From JBGPTK01 sp963797765 (GTDB lineage Bacteria > Acidobacteriota > Terriglobia > Acidiferrales > UBA7541), in assembly GCA_963797765.1 (NCBI GenBank), contig CAWCQU010000002.1, positions 310,001 to 374,000 of the forward strand: DNA of 64,000 nucleotides. Direction: 5' to 3'. Below, one piece after another: positions 1-9,800 of the stretch. The notes beneath the pieces are model-generated. The model was not told the DNA's origin. It saw nothing but the letters and a program-made list of their open reading frames with translations, and did no database searches. A program made the translations under genes and the position numbers. Position 1 is the stretch's first letter. Every line of letters starts with the position of its first letter.

Positions 1-1
1 T

Positions 2-400
2 CTGACGGTCACAGAACTGGCCGACACTCTGGTGCGCGAAGAGGTCATCAGTTTTGACGCCGCCCATCATCTGGTGGCTGCCGCAGTTCATGCCGTCGGC
101 CGCGAATATTCCGCAGGCAAGCTGGTGGATGAATTGGAGCGTCTGGCGCCCGAATCTCTGGGACGCTCGTTGCGCAAGCCTCGCGAAGTTTGGCTGCGCT
201 CGCTCGACCCAACGCACTTCGTCAATATCCGCAAAATCGCAGGCGGCCCGGCGCCCGAGGCGGTGCAGGCTCAAATTGCGACGGCTCGCGATGAACAATC
301 CGAAATCATGGAATGGCTCGACCGCAAGAATTCCTTGCTGCAGCGTTATCCAATGCTCATCCGGGACGCGATCACCGAATTGCGGAAGGCCGCTCGATGA
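2..400 (+). CDS. argH: Argininosuccinate lyase-like protein, C-terminal part (gene starts before the window)
   Basis: The reading frame is open from the left edge (codons begin at base 2) and ends at TGA 398-400, so only the last ~132 codons are present. The visible part begins LTVTELADTLVREE and continues with SFDAAHHLVAAAV, which matches the C-terminal helical domain of argininosuccinate lyases (compare ATELADYLV...REAHHIVG in the enterobacterial enzyme). These enzymes split argininosuccinate into arginine and fumarate in the cytoplasm. The signature loop and catalytic residues lie outside the window, so a related lyase of the fumarase/aspartase superfamily is possible. The next gene, an amino-acid permease, starts 60 bases downstream on the same strand. 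Confidence 0.72.
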   Translation: MTVTELADTLVREEVISFDAAHHLVAAAVHAVGREYSAGKLVDELERLAPESLGRSLRKPREVWLRSLDPTHFVNIRKIAGGPAPEAVQAQIATARDEQSEIMEWLDRKNSLLQRYPMLIRDAITELRKAAR

Positions 401-460
401 ATTCGAAGATTTCGTCCAACCCGCGCGGCCGCATGGTTTCAAACTTCCGCGAGTAGCGAA

Positions 461-1954
461 TTGACGAACGAAAATAAATCCTCCGATTCACCGAGCTTGA
501 TCCGCGGCATGGGCTTGGGAAGCGCCGTCGCGCTGAACATGAACGACATGATCGGCGTGGGGCCGTTCATCACCCTGCCGCTGATTGTGGGAGCGATGGG
601 CGGTCCGCAGGCGCTGCTCGGATGGGTTCTGGGCGCGCTGTTTACCATGTGCGATGGAATGGTGTGGGCAGAACTCGGAGCGTCCATGCCGGAGGCGGGC
701 GGGTCATATTACTACCTGAAAGAAATTTACGGGCCCAAGAAACTTGGGCGGATGATTTCGTTTCTTTTCATCTGGCAGCTCACGTTCAGCGCTCCGCTTT
801 CCATCGCGTCCGGCTGCATCGGATTGTCGCTCTATGCCAGCTATCTTTTTCCGGGCTTGCAACACGCGCTAGGACAGCACAATTTTCAGGCGCGGGTGCC
901 GCTGTTGGGCAATCTGGATGCTTCGGTGCTGGTGACGAACGGGACGTTTCTGGCGATGCTGGTGTGCCTGTTCGCTGTTTTTCTGCTGTACCGCAGGATC
1001 ACGGCGATCGCGCGACTTTCGAAACTGCTCTGGATTGGCGTGATCGGCACGATTCTTTGGGTGATCTTTGCGGGCTTGACGCATTTCAATTCGTCGCTCG
1101 CGTTTCAATTTCCACCCGGCGCGTTTCAGCTCTCGCGGCCATTTTTTCTCGGCTTGGGCTCGGCGATGCTGGTGGCCACTTACGATTATTGGGGCGCTTA
1201 CAACATCTGTTTTCTGGGCGGGGAAGTACGCGATCCCGCGCGTACGATTCCCCGGGCGGTGCTCTATTCCATCGTGATTGTGGCGGTGCTCTACATTTTG
1301 ATGAACACCAGCGTGCTGGGCGTGATTCCCTGGCAGGAATTGAGCAGCACGAGCCAAAGTGGCGCGCACAATTTCGTGATCTCCGTGTTCATGCAGAAAA
1401 TTTACGGGCGATGGGCCGGCAGCCTGGTTTCCATTTTGATTATCTGGACGGCATTTGCTTCTGTTTTTTCTTTGCTACTGGGATATTCGCGCGTGCCCTA
1501 CGCGGCGGCCCTGGACGGCAATTATTTCCGGATCTTCGGCAAGCTGCACCGCAAGAATCAATTTCCTTACGTTTCGCTGCTGGTGCTGGGAGCGGTGGCC
1601 ACCGCTTTCTGCCTGTTGAAACTGGTGGACGTGATCGCGGCGCTGGTGGTGATTCGCATCCTGCTGCAATTTCTGCTGCAATCCATCGGCGTGATTATTT
1701 TGCGAATTCGGCGGCCGGATATTCCGCGTCCCTTCCGCATGTGGCTTTATCCGCTGCCGGCAATCCTGGCGGCAATTGGTTTTGTCTATATCCTGATCTC
1801 GCGTCCCCACTTTCTGAAAGAGATTCGCTATGCCGCGGTGCTGCTGATCGTGGGGCTCGCGATTTACATGGCGCGGTCCTGGAAGCGCGGCGAATGGCCC
1901 TTCGGGGGCAACTTGCCGATCGCCGGTGTACGCGAAACGCTTTCCGGGCAGTAG
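461..1954 (+). CDS. APC-superfamily amino acid permease
   Basis: The product is a polytopic inner-membrane protein of up to 497 residues. The N-terminal segment GLGSAVALNMNDMIGVGPFITLPLI is the unwound first helix typical of APC (amino acid-polyamine-organocation) transporters, and GMVWAELGASMPEAGGSYYYLKEIYG is the conserved TM2-TM3 region. About 12 hydrophobic segments follow, and REVRDPARTIPRAV is the usual cytoplasmic loop. A TTG at 461 gives the longest frame; an in-frame ATG at 509 would remove 16 residues, and both keep the family core. Substrate cannot be deduced. It follows the argininosuccinate lyase-like gene and may be co-transcribed with it. Confidence 0.9.
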   Translation: MTNENKSSDSPSLIRGMGLGSAVALNMNDMIGVGPFITLPLIVGAMGGPQALLGWVLGALFTMCDGMVWAELGASMPEAGGSYYYLKEIYGPKKLGRMISFLFIWQLTFSAPLSIASGCIGLSLYASYLFPGLQHALGQHNFQARVPLLGNLDASVLVTNGTFLAMLVCLFAVFLLYRRITAIARLSKLLWIGVIGTILWVIFAGLTHFNSSLAFQFPPGAFQLSRPFFLGLGSAMLVATYDYWGAYNICFLGGEVRDPARTIPRAVLYSIVIVAVLYILMNTSVLGVIPWQELSSTSQSGAHNFVISVFMQKIYGRWAGSLVSILIIWTAFASVFSLLLGYSRVPYAAALDGNYFRIFGKLHRKNQFPYVSLLVLGAVATAFCLLKLVDVIAALVVIRILLQFLLQSIGVIILRIRRPDIPRPFRMWLYPLPAILAAIGFVYILISRPHFLKEIRYAAVLLIVGLAIYMARSWKRGEWPFGGNLPIAGVRETLSGQ

Positions 1955-2029
1955 CTGTCTATCAATGGCGCGATTCGATTTGCTGGCTTGCAATTAACGA
2001 TGAATTGTCATCTGGGAAGGAGATGTTCG

Positions 2030-4865
2030 ATGGTTTTCAGTCGGAATGTATGGCGCGGAGCGCTTGCGGCGCTGTGCGCGGCAAGTTTACTGATGGTTGT
2101 GGCGAAAGTGCGGCCGCAGTCGCCGCAGAATGTGGCCATTGAAGCGACGCCGCGAGCGATGGAAATCGATCCCGATCGCGGCGCCGCGGCTCTGTGGCAA
2201 TCGCTGCTGAAGCTGCACACTCGCGCGAGCATGATTTTGTTTATGGGGCATCCGGACGACGAGGATGGCGGCGTGCTGACGTATGAATCGCGAGGCCAGG
2301 GCGTTCGCGCCAATTCGCTGACGTTGAACCGCGGCGAGGGCGGGCAGAACGTAATGTCCAACGATTACTGGGACGCTTTGGGCCTGGTGCGCACCGAGGA
2401 ATTGCTGGCGGCGGACGGTTACTACGGCGTGCAACAATTTTTTACCAGCGTGGTGGATTACGGTTTTTCGAAGACCCGCGAAGAAGCGCTGGAGAAGTGG
2501 AGCCACGACCGCGTGCTCTACGATTCCGTTCGCGTTGTGCGAATGACTCGCCCGCTGGTGGTGGCTTCGGTTTCGGTTGGCGGACACACCGATGGACACG
2601 GGAACCACATGGTAGCCGGGCAAATGGGGCAGGAAGTCTATAACGCCGCCGGCGATCCCAAAATGTTTCCGGATCAAATCCAACAAGGATTGCGGCCGTG
2701 GACTCCACTGAAAGATTATTCCCGAGTGCCGTTTCGTCTTTCCGAGGATTCGATATTCGATTACGCCGACGGGCACACTTACCCTCTGCGGTTTTACGAC
2801 TACATCAATCAGCGCTGGGCGGACGGAAAACTCGCAACGAACCTGGTGATCCCGGCGGGAAATTACGACCCGCTGCTCGGCTACACCTATTCCCAATTGG
2901 CGCGCAAAGGACTGGGTTTCCAGAAATCGCAGAATGGCGGAACCAATGTTCCCGCGCCGGGTCCAGTGGATACGCCGTACCATCGCTGGGCGTCGCGCGT
3001 GCCGGTGAAAGAGGAAGAGGGTTCTTTCTTTGATGGCATCGACGTTTCGCTTGCCGGGATTGCCGAGCTCGCGCCGCAAGGCGACACAACATTCCTGAAG
3101 CGCGGACTGGCTGAAATCAATCAATCCGTCGAACAAGCCACACAGAATTTTTCTCCGCAGAATCTGGAGAAAGCGGCTCCGGCATTGGCGGCGGGGCTGA
3201 AAGCCACGAACCACCTGATCGAAGCGGTGAATGCGAGCAATCTTTCCGCCGACGAGAAATACAACGTCAATTTCGAATTGCGCGTGAAGCAGGCGCAATT
3301 CAATTACGCTCTTTTGCAGGCGCTGGAAATTTCCTTGCAAGCTACTGTCGCGCCCGAGCACCGTCCCACCGGGATCTTCGCGCTGTTCCAGGGATTGCCG
3401 GACACCTTCCAATCGGCGATTCCCGGGCAGCAATTCGAAGTGGACTTGCGGCTTGCAAATCTCAGTTCTATTCCGCTTGAGGTGGCAAAAGTTTCGCTGG
3501 CCGGTCCCGACGGAGAAAATTGGAAGCTCGACGCCGAGGGCCAGGCACCCGCGAATCTGGCGCCGCGCAACGTGGCCGAAGCTCACTTCAAGGTTAGCGT
3601 GCCGGAAAATGCCGCAGCGACTCGCCCCTATTATTTCCGGCCGAATACCGAGCAGGCGTATTACGACATTCTCGATCCCCGCTACCGGAATTTGCCAACG
3701 GTGCCTTACCCGCTTTCGGGCTGGGCGGAATTCACCTATGAAGGTGTGCCGGTGCGCATCGGGCAAGTGGTGCAGACGGTAAAGCGAGTCACCGGCCTGG
3801 GCCCGGTGCAGGAGCCGCTGGTGGTGGTGCCGGCCGTATCGGTTTCGATTTCGCCAAACGCGGGAATTGTTCCGCTCGATGCGAAATCGTTTTCGCTGGC
3901 GGTGGCCATTCATAGCAGCGTCAAGGGGCCCGCGAAGGGCGCGGTGCGGCTCGATCTGCCGGAGGGTTGGAAATCCTCGCCGGAATCGATGTCGTTTTCA
4001 ACAGCAAAGGATGGCGAAGACCAGGCCGTCACGTTCCAGGTAACTCCGGAATCCTTGCAGGCCAAGCCGTATAAAGTGACCGCGGTTGCGTCGTATAACG
4101 GCCATGAATTTCGCGAGGGTTATCACACGGCGGGCTACTACGATTTGCGGCCTTACAATTTGTATAAACCCGCAATTTACAACACCACTGGCACGGACGT
4201 GCAGGTTCCCTCCGGATTGAACGTAGGCTACGTGATGGGGACGGGCGACGATGTGCCGGCGACGCTCGAAATGCTTGGGATCCATGTGCACTTCCTGAGC
4301 GCGCAAGACATTGTCTCGGGCGACCTGAGCCGGTTCGATGTGATTCTGATGGGAGTACGCGCTTACGCGGCGCGCCAGGAATTGCGATCGGCGAATGGAC
4401 GGCTGCTCGACTACGTGAAAAACGGCGGCGTGATCGTGGTGCAGTATCAGACCATGGAGTATTCGCGAAATTACGGGCCGTATCCCTATTCGCTCACCAG
4501 CGACGCCGAAAAAGTGGTGGATGAAGATTCGCCAGTCGAGATCCTCAATCCGCAAAACCCCGTTTTCACCTGGCCCAACAAAATCACGACGAATGATTTC
4601 AAGGGATGGATCGAAGAGCGCGGACACGACTTCATGAAGGAGTGGGACCCGCATTACGAAGCGCTGATTGAAACCCACGATCCAAATCAGGATCCGCAAA
4701 AGGGCGGATCTGCTCTACGCGCGCTATGGAAAAGGCGTGTACATCTACACGGCGTTTGCTTTTTACCGGCAACTGACGGAAGGAGTGCCTGGCGCATTTC
4801 GTTTGTTTGCAAATCTGGTGAGCTTGCCGCGGAATCCTGGCTTGGCGGCGGGAAAAACGGAATGA
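2030..4865 (+). CDS. PIG-L family (LmbE-like) deacetylase, secreted, frameshifted near the 3' end
   Basis: ATG 2030 is preferred because AAGGAG lies 8 bases upstream and a signal peptide follows (MVFSRNVWRGALAALCAASLLMV). Zinc-site motifs of the PIG-L/LmbE N-acetylglucosaminyl deacetylase family are present: MGHPDDEDGG and, downstream, GGHTDGHGNHMVAGQ. The C-terminal two thirds is beta-rich, ending in a glutamine-amidotransferase-like segment (FDVILMGVRAYAARQ), an arrangement I associate with acidobacterial secreted members. Around 4702-4710 the frame changes: the initial frame continues as low-complexity residues to 4897, whereas the frame one base over reads DLLYARYGKGVYIYTAFAFY and ends at TGA 4863-4865, which is the expected family C-terminus. 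One base appears to be missing, either a sequencing error or a real lesion. The deacetylated substrate is unknown. Confidence 0.85.
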
Positions 4866-4909
4866 ATGTGGAGAGCTGGCCATCGAACAATCCCTGACGC
4901 TACAGTAAC

Positions 4910-4937
4910 GTGACACAAACGTAGTCATTAGTATAAA
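4910..4937 (+). promoter_or_regulatory. Predicted sigma-70-type promoter with a 9-bp direct repeat
   Basis: GTGACA (4910-4915) and TATAAA (4932-4937) are separated by 16 bases. The nonamer AAACGTAGT occurs at 4917-4925 and again at 4935-4943, an 18-base period that could be a tandem regulator site. The promoter would serve the small genes at 5141 and 5319. The call rests on matches to the consensus only. Confidence 0.4.
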
Positions 4938-5140
4938 CGTAGTTAAGTTAACCTATGGCAGTTCCTCCGCGTGTGGTAGCCTAAAAAGATTGGGCACCTT
5001 GCTTCCCTAAAACAACCGGCTTGTCCGCATCCGCCAAACAAGCGCTTCCTCAGCATGAAGAGAAAGCCCGCTTTTTTAAGGAGTTCACCCGTGCGATTTG
5101 CGGCCTGTTAGGCTGATGTGCAAGTTGAGGAGGATCGGAA

Positions 5141-5272
5141 ATGCTAAAGCCTAAAACACATTTCGTGCAGGTTCCTCTGGAAACAATCAAGAAGCTAGTT
5201 GCAGCGGAAGCCGGAAAGGCAAAAGCGACGGGAGAAGTAGAAATAAAGGAACCGGATTCAAAAGTGGCATAA
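5141..5272 (+). CDS. Small hypothetical protein, 43 aa
   Basis: An ATG at 5141 follows a strong ribosome-binding site (GAGGAGG, about 8 bases upstream) and reads 43 codons to TAA 5270-5272. The peptide begins MLKPKTHFVQVPLETIKKLV and is rich in lysine, glutamate and alanine, with no signal peptide or membrane segment. I do not recognise a domain. The strong ribosome-binding site, a promoter-like sequence upstream, and another small gene 46 bases downstream on the same strand support it as a real gene. Function is unknown. Confidence 0.6.
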   Translation: MLKPKTHFVQVPLETIKKLVAAEAGKAKATGEVEIKEPDSKVA

Positions 5273-5318
5273 AAGGCCTTCGGGTGTGACGGCCGGCCGA
5301 ACGCAAAGGTGAATCTCG

Positions 5319-5537
5319 ATGACGCTACCAATTGATATTTTTCAGATCGAGGCCAATGGCAGTGTGCTGTGGCGTGGAACAGCAGCAGATCTTGAAGAAG
5401 CCAAGTTGCGCATCCAAGAATTCGCGGTTCGATCGCCCGGTGAGTACATGATTTTGAGCCGCATCTCGGGAACTAAGACCATCGTCAAAGCGGGAGGCGG
5501 CGACGGATTCGCTCAGTCAAAGAGTTCGACTGCGTAG
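5319..5537 (+). CDS. Small hypothetical protein, 72 aa
   Basis: The 72-residue product starts MTLPIDIFQIEANGSVLWRG and contains a segment LEEAKLRIQEFAVRSPGEYMILS that looks like a compact beta-alpha-beta fold. It has no signal peptide. A ribosome-binding site AAAGGTGA lies upstream of ATG 5319. It follows the 43-aa gene closely and may share its promoter. I recall similar short proteins in Acidobacteriota genomes but know no function. Confidence 0.6.
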   Translation: MTLPIDIFQIEANGSVLWRGTAADLEEAKLRIQEFAVRSPGEYMILSRISGTKTIVKAGGGDGFAQSKSSTA

Positions 5538-6008
5538 TAAGCGCGTTCCCAGGTGAAGTAAACGAAAACACCCGGAAATAGAATTACAGCACATGAGAAA
5601 TTTCGGCACGCGGGGCATCCAACGCCGCCGAGTTTGAAATCGTCCGGACCAGACGTCCTCAGTTGCGGTTCAATCCAATTGGCATTGAACAGCGCCAAAA
5701 ATCCTGGACGTAAAATCGGCAAGCCTCTACATTTTGGGCCACGCACGGAAGTGTCTCGCCTTATTGATAAGGGCCGGGTGTCGCGCCTATGGCGCTGAGG
5801 ATCCTCTGTGCTGTTATTTCCAGCTTCGCAGGTGAAACCTCCTTGCGACTGCTACGGCAAACTACCCGATGGCATACACGAATGAAGGTATGGCGCCTTA
5901 GGAGGCGTGCGGGTACTCTCCACGTGCCGTAGAGGCGGCATTTGTAATTTTCGAATTCTCTTTTGTGGAAGAGAGAGGTCTGTTTGAAGGGTAAACGGGA
6001 GCCAACAA
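5538..6008. other. Intergenic stretch with two small hairpins, no gene seen
   Basis: No convincing coding sequence was found here. Two adjacent hairpins lie near its right end: CGCCT-TAGG-AGGCG at 5894-5907 and TGCCG-TAGAGG-CGGCA at 5925-5940, the second followed by a T-rich stretch (TTTGTAATTTT). They could be a weak terminator or part of the leader of the basic-protein gene that starts at 6009. Confidence 0.4.
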
Positions 6009-6302
6009 ATGAAAGCACGGGCGAATCGACGAAGTAACGGCGAGACGATGTTGATCAGTGTTGCTGAATCAATCGGGTCAACGCTGGGCACAATCGCCGC
6101 GAAGGCTGGTTCGGCGCAGGATGCGCTGAGCCGAAGCAGTTTCTTGAACCAACTGGAGAGAGAAAGCAAGAAGTTGGTGCGAAAAAGCAAAGGCGTGGCC
6201 CGCAGCGCGAAAAAGGCCACGAACAACGCGGCGCGAAATGTGAAAAGAAAAAGCACCGCGAAAACCGCGCGGCGCAGTGTGCGTCGCGCACGCTCGAAGT
6301 AA
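6009..6302 (+). CDS. Histone H1-like lysine/arginine/alanine-rich basic protein, 97 aa
   Basis: The start at ATG 6009 is preferred over an in-frame ATG at 6048 because GGGAG lies 9 bases upstream of it. Residues ~14-50 form a short amphipathic region (MLISVAESIGSTLGTIAAKAG). From about residue 52 onward the sequence is very rich in K, R and A (SKKLVRKSKGVARSAKKA and ARRSVRRARSK), resembling eukaryotic H1 tails and bacterial histone H1-like proteins. A role in DNA binding or compaction is inferred from composition only. It lies between two other small genes in a gene-poor region. Confidence 0.65.
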   Translation: MKARANRRSNGETMLISVAESIGSTLGTIAAKAGSAQDALSRSSFLNQLERESKKLVRKSKGVARSAKKATNNAARNVKRKSTAKTARRSVRRARSK

Positions 6303-6393
6303 GCTAAACCGATCCTCGCGGACTGCCTTGTGTTTACGGGGGGCGGAAGAGAGTAGCCGTGGTTTAGTTTAAAACTTAACGGGGAGAGCCGAT

Positions 6394-6555
6394 ATGAGAT
6401 TCGGACCATTGCTTGGCATCGCGATACTTCTAATGATTTTGTGGGCGGGCGGGTTTCTGTTTTTTCACGTCGCTGGATTTTTGATCCATATCCTTCTGAT
6501 CCTGGCGGTGATTTCGCTTGTGGCTCATCTTTTGACCGGCGCCAGAACGGCATAG
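6394..6555 (+). CDS. DUF5670/Lmo0937-type small membrane protein, 53 aa
   Basis: ATG 6394 is preceded by GGGGAGAG and the frame runs 53 codons to TAG 6553-6555. The peptide MRFGPLLGIAILLMILWAGG followed by FLFFHVAGFLIHILLILAVI has two hydrophobic helices with the conserved F-HVAG--IH-LL pattern of the Lmo0937 family of tiny membrane proteins, usually 45-55 residues. These are widespread in bacteria, sometimes near stress genes, but their function is not established. It follows the H1-like gene by 91 bases in the same direction. Confidence 0.75.
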   Translation: MRFGPLLGIAILLMILWAGGFLFFHVAGFLIHILLILAVISLVAHLLTGARTA

Positions 6556-6895
6556 ATCGGCATCCGGCGCTGGTACCAGGCCGCCGAGGGACGACTCGTT
6601 AGACCCCTCAAATGTAGGTTCAGTTCGCCAGCCAACGCGGCGGATTGGAGTGGTATCAAGTCTCGCGAAGCCAGGCACCTCCACTCCTCTTGGCTGTGCC
6701 CGTACCAAATAGCTGGAGTTACGCGCACAGGCAGGAGCGCCTCTGCAACCAAAACCGGCCGGCATAAGGAAACTGATCGACTGCCCGGGGCCGCGGCACC
6801 CTGTGAAGTCAGCGTTGCAACCGATCGCCACATCTACACGCGGAACTCGATGGAGATCGAGATCCTGGCAATTCCCGATTCGCTCAGGCGCTTCG
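6556..6895. other. Intergenic region between convergent genes, no gene seen
   Basis: This 340-base stretch separates the Lmo0937-type gene (plus) from the 3' end of the tricorn-like protease (minus). Open frames on both strands lack family resemblance and ribosome-binding sites. No strong terminator with a T-tract is visible. Confidence 0.5.
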
Positions 6896-9800
6896 CTAGC
6901 GCGCCGGAATATTCTGCCGAGCGCCTTTTTTCAAATCATCTTTCAAAACTTCAACCGCTTTTTCAAGCTGTGCATCACGCCCGGCCAGGAAATCGGCAGG
7001 CGTGTTGTCCACGTTAAAGTCCGGCGGCACACCGAAATTCTCCAGGTTTTGTCCGCTGATATTCCACAAACCCGTTCCGGGCGTGCGAATGCTCCCGCCA
7101 TCAATTAGCCGGTACGCGCCCGTTCCGATCACCGCGCCGTACGTCGTGGCGCCTACCGTTTTGCCCAGCCCCAGTGTGTGAATTCCATCCGGAAAAACCT
7201 CGGCATCGCTGGTGGAGCGTTCATTTTGCATTACCACGATGGGGCCATAAAATGCCCTCTGCGGCCGGGTAATGTATACGGAATCGCGCGGCCGCACATA
7301 CTGATATTGCTTTTGCGAAAGAATTTCGATCAACTCTTCATCGATCCCGCCGCCTGGATTGAAACGTTGATCAATGATCAACGCTTTCTTGAAATGGTTC
7401 TCGGCCAGATCGCGTTCGAATTTCGCGAGCGCCGGGCCGTTCATCTGCCGGATGTGCAAGTAGCCGATCTCACCGCCCGAAAGTTTTTCCACCATCAGCC
7501 GGCGATCTTCCACCCAGCGGTTGTATTGCAAGGTGGCGAATGCACTGGCGTTCACGGGTTCGACGCGCGTCTTCCAAGCTCCGTCGAGCGAAGGCTTTGA
7601 ATTCACCGTGAATTCGATCTTGCGCCCGGGCGCGAGATTGAAATTCTTCCAGTAATTGTCACCGGCCTTTAGCGGCGCGCCATTCACCGCCAGGATGTAA
7701 TCGCCTATGTGGATTTTTACGTAGTCTTTATCCGCGGGCCCGTCCTTATATATATAGGTGACCTTGTAATAGCCTGAATCCGGCTCCAGATCGAAGCCGG
7801 GAAAGCGCGTCTGGATGGCATTCTTGTCCGGCTCGCCGCCTCCGCTGATTCCGGTGTGCGAGGCGTTCAGTTCGCCGATCATCTGGCTGATCACGTCGTG
7901 CAATTCTTCGCGATCGGCCACGTCGGCCAGCAGCGGCTCGTACTTTTCCTCCATCTTCGTCCAGTCCACGCCATTCATTTGCGCGTCGTAAAACCGGTGT
8001 TTCAAAATTCGGTACGACTCGCGGAAAATCTGCAGATTTTCCGCGCGCTGATCCACTTCCACGCGCACAGTGAAATTCACTTTTCTGCGGCCGCCACCGC
8101 CTTCGCCGCCGCCTCTGGCGGAGGGTCCGGCGCCTTCGGCCGCTGCAACCGGCGCCCCGCTCGGCGCGCCTCCGGAAACGGACGCAGCCCAAATGCCGCT
8201 GGCTTCCAGGAAATAAATCGTCTTCGAGTCCTTTGAAAATTGCAGCGACGAAATGCCGCCGCCGAAGCCGCCGCCTTCTTCCCCGCCCTCGCGCGGCATC
8301 GATTGCGTGATCCGCCGAATCTGTTCTCCATTTTCCTGCACGGTCCAAAGCGTCGAAGTCGGCCGCCCTTCTACTTCTCCAACCGTCACGAATGCATAGG
8401 TATGGCTATCCGGCGAAGGCACCGCGATGAAAATATTGTCGGAGAGACGCGTGATCTGGTGAAACCGGCGCGCCAGTCCCTCCCACTCAATCTTTACGTC
8501 CACGGGAGTCCTAGCGGAAGCCCCTCCCGCGTGAGGCCCTCGCTCCGCGCCGGCCCGGTCCGCGGCCGCGCGTTCCGCGGCCTGCGCCGCGTCTTCGTCA
8601 TCCACGTCGCGGCTCATCGGATTCTTGTCCTCGGCCGTCAACGAAACGCTGTAAAGCGAAGCCACATTGCTGCGCAGCGCCGCCGATCCTCCCTGCACAA
8701 ATCCGCCCAGGAAAATTAATTTCTTGCCATCGCGCGTCCAGTGCGCCCCGGAGCTGCTGAACAGGTCTTGATCCGGAAGTTGCCGGTCCGTGCCGCCATC
8801 CACCGCCACAATGTGAACGTGCGGCCGCTCGTCGCGGTCCGGCGCTGTGTAAGATACCCACTTCCCGTCGGGCGAAACGTCTGGAACCGTTAGATTGGCC
8901 ACATCGCTCGACGCCAGCACTTGCGGCTGGCCACCCTCGGATCCTACACGATACAGTTTGTGATCCGAAGCCGCAAAAACCACCCATTTCGAATCCGGAA
9001 ACCAAGTCAACGCGTATTTTTCGGTATCGGAGTTCGAAAGCTTCTTGGAATTCTCGCCATCGGTTCCCGCCACCCACACTTCGTCACGCCCGGATTGGTC
9101 GCTCACGTAAGCCACCCAGCGGCCATCCGGTGACCACGCCGGATCGGTATCGCGCCAATAGCTGTTCGTCACGCGAGACACGTCGCCGCGTTCGGTGGCG
9201 ATGGTGAAGATTTCACCATGCGTCGAAATTGCCGCTCGTAGCGTGGAAGGAGAAAGGCTATAGGCATCGGCTACGCCGTTGATCGTCATCACCTGGAAAT
9301 TGTTTTCTTTTGTGTCGGATGCGATATCGATTTTTATTTCGCCGGTTTTTCCCGTCGCCGTATCCAGTTTCCAGATCTGGGCATTGTCCTCGTACATCAG
9401 AACGCGGCCATCCGAGGAAATCGAAGGATAAAAGAGCGAGCCATCCGTGTGATGCGTCACTTGCACCGGCTTTCCGCCGTTCTCGGAAATTTTCCACACG
9501 TTCGCCACTGACTTCATTACGCGCAGGTCACCCGCCTTTCCCACCAGATCCCGATCGGACACGAAAAAGATTTCGCCGTTCCCATACTGCGGCCAGAAAT
9601 TGTTCGGCTTCTCCTGGTCCGGCATGTCCGCGTCCAGAATCTTGCGGGAGTTTTTTGTATCCACGTCCATCACCCACAAATCCGCGGCATAATTTCCGCG
9701 ATAATGTTTGCGCCACCAGACCATCGGATGACGATTGAAGACCAGTTTTTTGCCGTCCGGAGAATAGCTGGCCCAATAGCCCCAGTCCGTGGGCAAAGCC

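Noticed and set aside
622..2142. A 506-codon open frame on the plus strand
   Set aside because: It lies in another frame of the APC permease gene, has a composition typical of a shadow frame (Arg/Gly-rich, no family motifs) and no ribosome-binding site.
2087..3913. A 608-codon open frame on the minus strand
   Set aside because: It is antisense to the PIG-L gene, is rich in Arg, His and Gln and shows no domain; the plus-strand gene has clear zinc-site motifs.
5513..5746. A 77-codon minus-strand frame with CPAC
   Set aside because: It overlaps the end of the 72-aa gene, lacks a ribosome-binding site, and the lone Cys pair does not make a recognisable domain.
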